Shown piece after piece: positions 1-5,224 of a stretch of 5,697 nucleotides of DNA. The position numbers were made by a program, and so were the translations under genes. Source of the DNA: Candidatus Omnitrophota bacterium (GTDB taxonomy: Bacteria > Omnitrophota > Gorgyraeia > Gygaellales > Profunditerraquicolaceae). Numbering within the stretch: the first letter of the stretch is position 1; every line of letters begins with the position of its first letter. The notes below the pieces were generated by a model. The model was not told the origin of the DNA, did no database searches, and saw only the letters and a program-made list of their open reading frames with translations. Location: NCBI GenBank assembly GCA_028713875.1, contig JAQTNM010000104.1, forward strand, positions 1-5,697, written 5' to 3'.

Positions 1-734
1 GGATGGTTCTTGATGATATTATACTCTAACGCGGTCAGCTTGGTACGTTTGGTCAGTATTTCCAGCGGGATATCAATCTTGCCGGCATCATGCAGGAAGC
101 TGGCGTATTTAAGACTTTCTATCTGCTTCTCGTCCAGGTGCAGCTGTTCGGCTATTGCCACAACCAGCCGGCTGAAATACGGAGAATGCGTATATTCCTG
201 CGGGACGCGCATATCCAGTAAGGAAACCAGCGATTTGATACTGCCCAGGACTGTTCTCTGTTGCTCTTCATAAAGCTGCAGGTTTTTTATCCCGATCATG
301 GCCTGCTCGGCTATCGTCACCAGCATCCCCTGGTCAAAGGCATCAAAGTCCGGTGCATGTTTGGCCCTCTTTAAGATGATCACGCCCATTGCATCTTCAC
401 AAACCAGAGGCAGGCCGATAAGCCCGTTTTTTCTTACGGAAGTGAGCGTCTTTACGATCCTTCTTTCAAGAGGACTGGCGATCTTTGTTTTTTTATCAAT
501 TATACACCTGGTTTTACCGTTTATGATGCATTTAAAAACAGAGTACTTTGCCGTGGGGTCAAGCAGGAGTATCATACAGTACCTGGAGCCAAATATCTGG
601 CACAGAAGCTTACCCAGGCGGCTGATCAAATCCCTGAGCTCAAAGGTGGAATTAACCAGCCGGTATATGCTATGTACGGCCGAGACTAATATCTTATACC
701 TTTTCGTAGGGGTCAAATAATTTTTTGTATTCAT
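1..734 (-). CDS. GAF domain / HD-GYP domain protein, C-terminus cut by the window edge
   Basis: Probable cyclic-di-GMP phosphodiesterase-type signalling protein; 244 residues are visible. Residues about 15-155 look like a GAF sensor domain: an aliphatic strand with YCMILLLD near 52-59, then IGLPLVCEDAMGVIILKR near 106-123. A short linker (LYEEQQR, 154-160) leads into an HD-GYP domain. There I see THS with His183, the HD pair in FLHDAGKIDIP (His215, Asp216), and LTALEYNIIKNH ending on His244, which fits the HPxxG-type motif. The GYP motif and the rest of the domain lie beyond the left edge, so intact catalysis cannot be judged. The ATG at 734 is chosen because a TAG stop in the same frame directly precedes it and no other ATG is near; a TTG at 716 is an alternative. 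The gene overlaps the end of dgt by 41 bp in another frame, so it is probably cotranscribed and translationally coupled. No good ribosome binding site is visible. Confidence 0.85.
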   Translation of the reverse strand, partial: MNTKNYLTPTKRYKILVSAVHSIYRLVNSTFELRDLISRLGKLLCQIFGSRYCMILLLDPTAKYSVFKCIINGKTRCIIDKKTKIASPLERRIVKTLTSVRKNGLIGLPLVCEDAMGVIILKRAKHAPDFDAFDQGMLVTIAEQAMIGIKNLQLYEEQQRTVLGSIKSLVSLLDMRVPQEYTHSPYFSRLVVAIAEQLHLDEKQIESLKYASFLHDAGKIDIPLEILTKRTKLTALEYNIIKNH

Positions 735-1311
735 CTAAAGCGTACCTGTCTGTCATCCCGGCTATATAGTCGCAAACTACGCGCCGGGGGCCGTCCTGGG
801 TTATCCTGCTTTGTATGCGCGGAGGCAGCTGTTCCGGCTTATCTATATAGACCCGGAATAATTCCTGGATAAAACGCTTGGCTTTATTGCTCATCCTGAC
901 TACCCGGTAATTACAGTATAGTTTCTCTTTAAGGAACCTGCGCAAGGGTTCCCTGATTTCCAGCAGGTCTTTACTGAATGAAACTATTTTTTTATCCAGC
1001 TTCTTTACGTCCAGATAAGACTCTATTTTAAACTTTTTGATCCTGGATTCAGTCTCCCGGATCAGGTCGGTAACCTGCATATCAATAAGCGAGCGGATGA
1101 TCAGGTATTTCTTTTTTTCCGGATCCATTCCCGCAGGGCTTGCGGGAATCTTTCTGCAGACCGCATCCCATATTTCCAGGTGCTCAAGGTCCTCTTCTTT
1201 TAAAAGCCCGGAGGTAAGGCCGTCGTCTAAGTCATGGTTATCGTAGGCGATCTCGTCGGCTATGTCAACTACCTGCGTTTCTAACGTGCGATTCAGCCGG
1301 CTTAAGGCCCT
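694..1311 (-). CDS. dgt: C-terminal fragment of dGTPase (after the frameshift)
   Basis: This frame is open from just after a stop at 1312-1314. It begins with family-like sequence (LETQVVDIADEIAYDNHDLDDGLTSGLL), passes through a helical region, and ends with the characteristic C-terminal block VCDYIAGMTDRYALDEYKKLFDP. Its first ATG is at 1128, inside the protein (AGMDPEKKK), with no ribosome binding site, so it does not look like an independent gene. Conservation of sense up to the stop at 694 and the absence of other stops suggest that the frameshift is recent or artefactual. Confidence 0.75.
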   Translation of the reverse strand, partial: RALSRLNRTLETQVVDIADEIAYDNHDLDDGLTSGLLKEEDLEHLEIWDAVCRKIPASPAGMDPEKKKYLIIRSLIDMQVTDLIRETESRIKKFKIESYLDVKKLDKKIVSFSKDLLEIREPLRRFLKEKLYCNYRVVRMSNKAKRFIQELFRVYIDKPEQLPPRIQSRITQDGPRRVVCDYIAGMTDRYALDEYKKLFDPYEKV

Positions 1312-1846
1312 TTATTTTTACCGGCTTATCGAATGCCGAAGAGTGCTTGACGATGCCTTCCCTTACTTCCCAGGTCAAGTTAAGCCCGGGGAAACCGCAA
1401 TACCTTTCTTCCAGCATATCGACTACCCGCAGGCCGTGCAAATTATGGTTAAACCCGCCGTGCTTACGCATAAGCTCGTTCAAGGCATCCTCTCCGGAGT
1501 GCCCGAAAGGGGTATGGCCCAGATCATGAGCCAGGGCAATGGCCTCGGTAAGGTCCACATTAAGCCTCAATGCCGCCGCGATAGTCCTGGCAATCTGCGC
1601 AACCTCCAATGTATGCGTAAGCCGGGTGCGGTAATAGTCGCCTTCATGGTTTACAAAAACCTGTGTTTTATATTCCAGCCTTCTGAAAGCCGCGGAATGG
1701 ATGATCCTGTCGCGGTCCCTTTGGTAAGCGGAGCGGTAAGGATGTTCCTTTTCTTTATAAATGCGGCCGCGGCTATTATAACTCTTCATAGCGTATCCGG
1801 CAAGGAATTTATCCTCAAATTCTCTAATTTGCTTTTGCGTAAGCAT
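1265..1846 (-). CDS. dgt: N-terminal fragment of dGTPase (193 codons before the frameshift)
   Basis: This frame holds the N-terminal half of the broken dGTPase. In order it shows an N-terminal helix, HPYRSAYQRDRDRIIHSAAFRRL (about 35-57), which is the dNTP-pocket region typical of the family, then RTRLTHTLEVAQIARTIA with metal ligand His78, then AIALAHDLGHTPFGHSGED with His107, Asp108, His111 and His116, and VREGIVKHS near 161-169. Homology stops at about residue 177; the last residues up to AGS are out-of-frame translation. The ATG at 1846 sits behind a weak AAAAG and is a typical family start (MLT...). Translated alone it would lack the last metal-ligand Asp and should be inactive. Confidence 0.8.
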   Translation of the reverse strand: MLTQKQIREFEDKFLAGYAMKSYNSRGRIYKEKEHPYRSAYQRDRDRIIHSAAFRRLEYKTQVFVNHEGDYYRTRLTHTLEVAQIARTIAAALRLNVDLTEAIALAHDLGHTPFGHSGEDALNELMRKHGGFNHNLHGLRVVDMLEERYCGFPGLNLTWEVREGIVKHSSAFDKPVKIKGLKPAESHVRNAGS

Positions 1847-2306
1847 CTTTTAAACGTTTATGCAGGTGCCGTAGCGATTCCGATATCACCTTAGTCTGGC
1901 CTAAAACAGGCATAAAATTAGTATCTCCGTTCCAGCGCGGGACGATATGCACGTGCAGATGGCCGGTTATGCCTGCGCCGGAGGTGCGCTTTAAATTCAT
2001 GCCGATGTTATACCCTTGCGGTTTAAGAACGGCCTGCAATAACCCCTGCGCCTTAAGCAGGGCATGGAATAGATCAAGGATTTCTCTTTCGTTTAAAGCA
2101 GAAAGCTCTGCCGTATGTTTTAAAGGACAGACCATAAGGTGGCCGTTATTGTAAGGGAATATGTTCAGCATACAGATAGAATGCCTGGTTTTAAATACAA
2201 CCAGCTTCTGCTTCGGGGTTTTTACCGCCCTGCAGAATATGCATCCCCGCTTCTTTTTAAGCGAACTTATATACTTGTTTCTCCATGGCGCCCAGAGCTT
2301 ATCCAT
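1824..2306 (-). CDS. HIT family nucleotide hydrolase/phosphorylase (AP4A phosphorylase-like)
   Basis: 160-residue histidine-triad protein of the branch whose members begin MDKLWAPWR and act on dinucleoside polyphosphates or nucleoside phosphoramidates. The triad is HLHVHIV at 116-122; His118 is the expected nucleophile by analogy with FHIT. Cys22 and Cys25 (CIFC) form the usual N-terminal zinc half-site. NIFPYNNGHLMVCPLKH (48-64) is the conserved strand pair before the triad, and PRWNGDTNFMPVLGQTKV follows it, as in full-length relatives. Length and motifs are complete, so it should be active; the exact substrate cannot be read from sequence. The ATG lies 2 bp after the phosphoesterase stop, and the 3' end overlaps the dgt start by 23 bp. 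This places it firmly within the operon, next to a dNTPase, which fits a role in clearing unwanted nucleotides (inference). Confidence 0.93.
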   Translation of the reverse strand: MDKLWAPWRNKYISSLKKKRGCIFCRAVKTPKQKLVVFKTRHSICMLNIFPYNNGHLMVCPLKHTAELSALNEREILDLFHALLKAQGLLQAVLKPQGYNIGMNLKRTSGAGITGHLHVHIVPRWNGDTNFMPVLGQTKVISESLRHLHKRLKDAYAKAN

Positions 2307-2308
2307 AA

Positions 2309-2797
2309 TCAGATTTTAACGATCCTGGTTTGTATCTTATCGCCCAGCTCTATTATACCGTATGATTTATAAGACGCAAAGATATCATCGGTGGCACTCC
2401 CCGGGTTGAAATACCAGGCATCGTCTTTCTTCTCGTTAAAAGGGGTGTGCGAATGCCCGAAGACGATCAGGTCGACATTGTCGTTCTTAAATTCGTGCTT
2501 CAGATTATCTATAAGGTAGGCAGGGTTACCGTATCCGTGAGTCAAGCCGATCCTGTATCTGCCTGCCTTGATTATTTCCTTTTGCGGCAGGATGGACCTT
2601 ACCTCCTGGGGGTCCATATTGCCCCAGACCGCATGGACCTCTTTACAGACACCATGTAATTCTTCCAGCACCTCAGGCGTAACCAGATCTCCGGCGTGCA
2701 AAACCATATCCACGGTTTTAAAATCCTCCAGTATTTTCTGCGGTATGGATTTTGCCCGTTCGGGTATATGCGTGTCGGAAAGAACGCCGATTCTCAT
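2309..2797 (-). CDS. Metallophosphoesterase, YfcE/MJ0936 family
   Basis: 162-residue calcineurin-like phosphodiesterase, complete at the usual length for this family. The dimetal site is intact: DTH (Asp8, His10), GD (Asp37), GNMD (Asn60, Asp62), THG (His87) and GHSHTP (His115, His117). NPGS at 131-134 is the family's C-terminal signature. Characterised relatives hydrolyse model phosphodiesters such as bis-pNPP; the natural substrate is generally unknown and the sequence does not settle it. No signal peptide, so cytoplasmic. The start codon overlaps the ATPase stop as ATGA, and HIT begins 2 bp after its stop, so translation is probably coupled on both sides. No Shine-Dalgarno sequence is visible before the ATG. 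Confidence 0.93.
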   Translation of the reverse strand: MRIGVLSDTHIPERAKSIPQKILEDFKTVDMVLHAGDLVTPEVLEELHGVCKEVHAVWGNMDPQEVRSILPQKEIIKAGRYRIGLTHGYGNPAYLIDNLKHEFKNDNVDLIVFGHSHTPFNEKKDDAWYFNPGSATDDIFASYKSYGIIELGDKIQTRIVKI

Positions 2798-4389
2798 ATG
2801 ATAATCCGCGGTTTCGAATACAGGTCTAACAGCTGGTTAAGATTGCTTAAATCCCAGGTCAGGATCTTTTCTTCCATCGCCCTTAAGCGGGCATTGGCGT
2901 CGATGTCCTTTAAAGCGAAAATTATTTTTCTCTGCAGCTTGTGCCGGTATTTCTTGCACTCTCTGGCAAAATCCGTGATATCATCTTCCGTTAAGAGTTC
3001 TTTTTTGAACCCCAGGATCCAGGTACTGTCATTGGAACGGCCGATCAGTCCATCTTTGAGGCTTCTGTTGCAGAATGCCAGCGTCTTTATTTCCCGGAAA
3101 TGATCCAACCTTAACTTTTTTCTTTCAATCTGCACCTTATCGTCCCCAAAAAGAAGCAACAGCTCCATCAAACGCTGGGCTATGGGCTTTGAAGAGTTTA
3201 TCATAAATTCATCAATCATGTTCTTAAGGTTCTGGCGCAGAAGCATCTCCTGGTTTTTCGCGTCAAAGGTCAGGGACTGCATTCTTTCCTGGTAAACGAA
3301 TTTCAGCCAAAAGCCGAACACCCGGTCATTGATCTTTAGGAAATCTGCGCTGCGGTTGATGACGTCAAGCTCGAGCAGTTCATTAACCCTGGCCAGCGCT
3401 TCTTTTTGCGGCTTCCGGAGGATATGCGCTATCTCCTTGATCTTATTGCGCCCCTGGGCGATCAAATAAAGGATGGAAAGACAGTCCTGGCTCTGGCAAG
3501 AATCCAAAAGACGCTTGAGATAGCCGGAAAACCTCTGATTCAATATGCCTGAAGACTCAAACAGCAGTTTTTCCAGTATATCATCAAGCCTCTCCTGCTG
3601 CCCTGACTTCAATAGGGCCTCGCTTATTATTTCCAGGTAAAAAGGATGACCGCCGGTAAAATGTACGATAAAATTCCTTAATCCGGGGGTTATCTGCAGC
3701 GGGCCCAGCCTGTATTCAAGATATTGCCCGCTTGTGTTTATATCAAAAGGCTCTATATTGAATATCTGGAAATTTCCGAACAACAAAGATAAATTCTTGG
3801 AGAGTATGGACCTTGCCCTGAATTGCATAGAGCTTATGATTATGTACATCGTAGTCTTCTGCGTTATCAGGAGCTTTGACCATTCCGTATACAGGGCTTT
3901 TATGCCCATGTGTTCCAAGTGGTGGAATTCATCCAGTATCACTACGCAATATTTGCCTGTCTCTTCATGCACTGATTCCGGCAAGGACAGGAGTTCGGTA
4001 AAGATATTGTTCTTTTTCCTTTTATCTATCGCCGATAAAATAAATCTGGCTTTTTCGACTGTCCTGGGTATATACGCGGATGATTTCCTGAGCAGGAATC
4101 CCAAGTCCTCTTTAAGGGAGAGCCCGCTATTGGTCAGAAAATTATATAGCAAAATACCTATAAAACGCCTGGCAAAAGAAGACAGGGTTTCCGGCCTGGC
4201 TTCAAGATAGAGGATAACGATGCGCGTATCGCAAAATTTATTAAGGAAATTAAAGACCAGCGAGCTTTTGCCTATCAGTTCGTCTCCGAGAATAGCTATG
4301 TTCTGACGATAGCCCTCTTTCAGGGAACGGGTGCGTTTTTCAAGTATATCCAGGTATTCTTTGCGTCCGAAAAACCTGTCCTGTGTCAT
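2794..4389 (-). CDS. AAA+/STAND-like ATPase with winged helix and an uncharacterised C-terminal domain
   Basis: 531-residue ATPase resembling the archaeal-ATPase/DUF234-type group. FFGRKEYLDIL (6-16) is the entry motif. Walker A is GDELIGKS (35-42) and Walker B is VVILDEFHHL (149-158) with Asp153-Glu154. MYIIISSM (181-188) resembles a sensor-1 strand, and GGHP (246-249) is the signature seen after the ATPase core in this group. Residues about 300-365 look like a winged helix, ending in INDRVFGFWLKFVY, the FW motif typical of these proteins. The last 150 residues are less clear. WILGFKKELLTEDDITDFARECKKY (457-481) resembles the core of a PD-(D/E)XK-like module as found at the C-terminus of relatives, but the expected acidic residues are not convincingly present. 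No membrane segment. Its start overlaps the lipoprotein stop and its stop overlaps the phosphoesterase start, both as ATGA. The cellular role is unknown. Confidence 0.85.
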   Translation of the reverse strand: MTQDRFFGRKEYLDILEKRTRSLKEGYRQNIAILGDELIGKSSLVFNFLNKFCDTRIVILYLEARPETLSSFARRFIGILLYNFLTNSGLSLKEDLGFLLRKSSAYIPRTVEKARFILSAIDKRKKNNIFTELLSLPESVHEETGKYCVVILDEFHHLEHMGIKALYTEWSKLLITQKTTMYIIISSMQFRARSILSKNLSLLFGNFQIFNIEPFDINTSGQYLEYRLGPLQITPGLRNFIVHFTGGHPFYLEIISEALLKSGQQERLDDILEKLLFESSGILNQRFSGYLKRLLDSCQSQDCLSILYLIAQGRNKIKEIAHILRKPQKEALARVNELLELDVINRSADFLKINDRVFGFWLKFVYQERMQSLTFDAKNQEMLLRQNLKNMIDEFMINSSKPIAQRLMELLLLFGDDKVQIERKKLRLDHFREIKTLAFCNRSLKDGLIGRSNDSTWILGFKKELLTEDDITDFARECKKYRHKLQRKIIFALKDIDANARLRAMEEKILTWDLSNLNQLLDLYSKPRIII

Positions 4390-5066
4390 GGCAGATAAAA
4401 ATTAGGGTTTTGAGGTATATATCCTTTTCTTATTTCAAAATGCAGGTATTCATTCTTATCTCTTCCTGCCGCGCCTACCCTGGCGATAACGGAGCCTCTC
4501 TTGACAGTCTGGCCTACTTTAATAAAAACTTCGGAATTTCTGGCATAAACGCTTAAGAAGCCGTCGCCGTGATCTATGATCAGGGTCCTGCCGTAGTTAT
4601 AAAAGTGCGGCGAATAAAATATTACCCGTCCGCTACGCGAAGCCACGACCTCTTTATTGACGTAAGGCTGTATGTTAATGCCGCGGTTTATCATATTATT
4701 AGAGGCCAGGCCGAAATTAAGGACCACCCTTCCCCTTACCGGCCAGATAAAATCATCGTTAGCCTGCGGCTGCGATAAAGGCGCGGTTTTCTGGCGGTTA
4801 GGGATAAAAATAAGCTGGCCCGTTTCTATCCTGCTTGCGTCAGATATCCGGTTTACGCGCGCTAATTCATCTATATCTATGTTGTATGTCCTTGATATCC
4901 TAAAAAGGGTCTCTCCCTTCTCTATGCGATGATAAACTCCCGGCACCCCGGCAGCCTGCGGGGCCATGACTGAGGGGGCCGTGGCACAACCGCCTAGAAA
5001 CAGTAGACAGTAGACAGCAGACAGCAGACAGGGCAAGGTAAAAACTAATTTTTTTTGTTTAAGCAT
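4386..5066 (-). CDS. LysM + degenerate LytM (M23) lipoprotein, NlpD/EnvC-like
   Basis: 226-residue exported lipoprotein. A lipoprotein signal peptide (basic MLKQKK, hydrophobic 8-24) ends at lipobox LGGC with Cys27. A LysM peptidoglycan-binding domain spans about 44-89 (YHRIEKGETLFRISRTYNI...GQLIFIP). A LytM/M23 fold covers about 107-220 (WPVRGRVVLNFG, TLIIDHGDGF, VKVGQ-like IKVGQTVKRG, YLHFEIRKG). The zinc site is lost: HxGxD is NRGIN (Asn127, Asn131) and HLH is YLH (Tyr207; only His209 remains). It therefore cannot be a standard endopeptidase and more likely activates amidases or organises the wall, as known for NlpD and EnvC. The ATG at 5066 is chosen because it gives a proper signal peptide; no Shine-Dalgarno sequence is visible. 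It is the first protein gene after the tRNA and heads the operon. The signal-peptide codons contain a heptamer repeat array. Confidence 0.92.
   Translation of the reverse strand: MLKQKKLVFTLPCLLSAVYCLLFLGGCATAPSVMAPQAAGVPGVYHRIEKGETLFRISRTYNIDIDELARVNRISDASRIETGQLIFIPNRQKTAPLSQPQANDDFIWPVRGRVVLNFGLASNNMINRGINIQPYVNKEVVASRSGRVIFYSPHFYNYGRTLIIDHGDGFLSVYARNSEVFIKVGQTVKRGSVIARVGAAGRDKNEYLHFEIRKGYIPQNPNFYLP
5001..5031. repeat. 7-bp tandem repeat array inside signal-peptide codons
   Basis: On the plus strand the unit CAG(T/C)AGA occurs four times head to tail plus a final CAG: two T-type units followed by two C-type units. The array lies within the LysM/LytM lipoprotein gene and encodes residues 13-22 of its hydrophobic signal core. 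Because the unit is not a multiple of three, each copy is read in a different frame, and loss or gain of one unit would shift the gene's frame. Confidence 0.85.
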
Positions 5067-5068
5067 GG

Positions 5069-5108
5069 ATAATTTTCTTAAAACCGGTTTTAACCTGTAT
5101 AATTTTCT
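5069..5108. repeat. Pair of 10-bp direct repeats flanking the palindrome
   Basis: ATAATTTTCT occurs at 5069-5078 and again at 5099-5108, a period of 30 bp, which is close to three helical turns. The copies sit on either side of the 16-bp palindrome. On the coding strand the unit reads AGAAAATTAT. The spacing would place both on the same face of the DNA. AT-rich chance similarity is possible. Confidence 0.45.
5078..5093. promoter_or_regulatory. Perfect 16-bp palindrome upstream of the lipoprotein start
   Basis: TTAAAACCGGTTTTAA is its own reverse complement and lies 11 bp upstream of the lipoprotein ATG. It has no loop, so it is better suited to a dimeric DNA-binding protein than to an RNA hairpin terminator. 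It sits between the start codon and a weak TATACA-like -10 candidate, where a repressor would act. The function is inferred; no regulator is encoded nearby. Confidence 0.4.
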
Positions 5109-5130
5109 ATTAACTCACCCTACATGCTAC

Positions 5131-5144
5131 CTACTGTCTACTGT
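5131..5144. repeat. Inverted 14-bp copy of the heptamer repeat in the lipoprotein leader
   Basis: CTACTGTCTACTGT is the exact reverse complement of plus-strand positions 5000-5013 within the heptamer array. It lies just after the tRNA 3' end (7 bases before the CCA on the plus strand) and about 65 bp upstream of the lipoprotein start. In a transcript it could pair with codons 18-22 of the lipoprotein, looping out the start codon. Confidence 0.75.
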
Positions 5145-5150
5145 ACTTTC

Positions 5151-5224
5151 TGGAGCGGGCGAGCGGAATCGAACCGCCCTATCCAGCTTGGGAAGCTGGT
5201 GTTCTACCGATGAACTACGCCCGC
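5151..5224 (-). tRNA. tRNA-Gly (anticodon CCC)
   Basis: A 74-nt gene that folds into a full cloverleaf and encodes its own CCA. The 7-bp acceptor stem GCGGGCG/CGCCCGC is perfect. The D-stem is GTTC/GAAC, the anticodon stem CCAGC/GCTGG with loop TTCCCAA (anticodon CCC, reading GGG), the variable loop has 4 nt, and the T-stem GGCGG/CCGCT carries loop TTCGATT; the discriminator base is T. Its first ten bases (GCGGGCGTAG) are also the last codons and stop of the thiC-family gene, so any promoter of its own must lie inside that gene. Otherwise it is made by cutting a shared transcript. No terminator hairpin follows it. Confidence 0.97.

Larger units (their letters stand above)
694..1846 (-). pseudogene. 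dgt: dGTP triphosphohydrolase (dgt) interrupted by a single frameshift
   Basis: HD-superfamily deoxyguanosinetriphosphate triphosphohydrolase, which cleaves dGTP (and often other dNTPs) to the deoxynucleoside and triphosphate. Two reading frames together give one complete family member of about 383 residues, a normal length. The upstream frame carries the first part of the HD site (His78, His107-Asp108) and ends at a TGA at 1265-1267. The downstream frame carries LETQVVDIADEIAYDNHDLDDGL, which supplies the second conserved Asp of the site. The downstream frame has a stop at 1312-1314, so the shift must lie between about 1268 and 1311, and family resemblance narrows it to about 1290-1311. The total span is 3n+1, so one extra base explains it; the only G run there is GGG (plus-strand positions 1308-1310). 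Removing one G gives a continuous protein. It could be a true mutation, an assembly error or, less likely, programmed frameshifting. The start overlaps the HIT gene by 23 bp. Confidence 0.85.

Noticed and set aside
10..720. Two plus-strand open frames (10-273 and 298-720)
   Set aside because: The minus strand in the same region encodes clear GAF and HD-GYP motifs without a stop; the plus-strand products are low in recognisable features.
1262..1894. A 210-codon plus-strand open frame antisense to dgt and the end of HIT
   Set aside because: It mirrors well-supported coding sequence on the other strand and its product shows no recognisable domain; an open antisense frame is common in such sequence.
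3734..4210. Plus-strand open frame of 158 codons
   Set aside because: It lies opposite the Walker A/B region of the ATPase and has no family resemblance.
2794..4389. Antiphage defence system around the ATPase
   Set aside because: Neighbours are housekeeping-type genes with coupled starts; there is no effector, toxin, integrase or other mobile or defence gene in the window.
5001..5031. CRISPR-like array
   Set aside because: The units are 7 bp, contiguous and without spacers, and lie in a coding sequence; this is a simple tandem repeat.
5096..5124. Possible promoter for the lipoprotein operon (TATACA on the minus strand at 5101-5096; also TATAAT on the plus strand at 5098-5103)
   Set aside because: With a 17-bp spacer the -35 position reads TGTAGG, a poor match; the plus-strand box has no gene downstream in that direction. 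AT-rich sequence gives such boxes by chance.
5067..5150. Terminator after tRNA-Gly
   Set aside because: The palindrome has no loop and no T run follows it on the minus strand, so no intrinsic terminator is supported.
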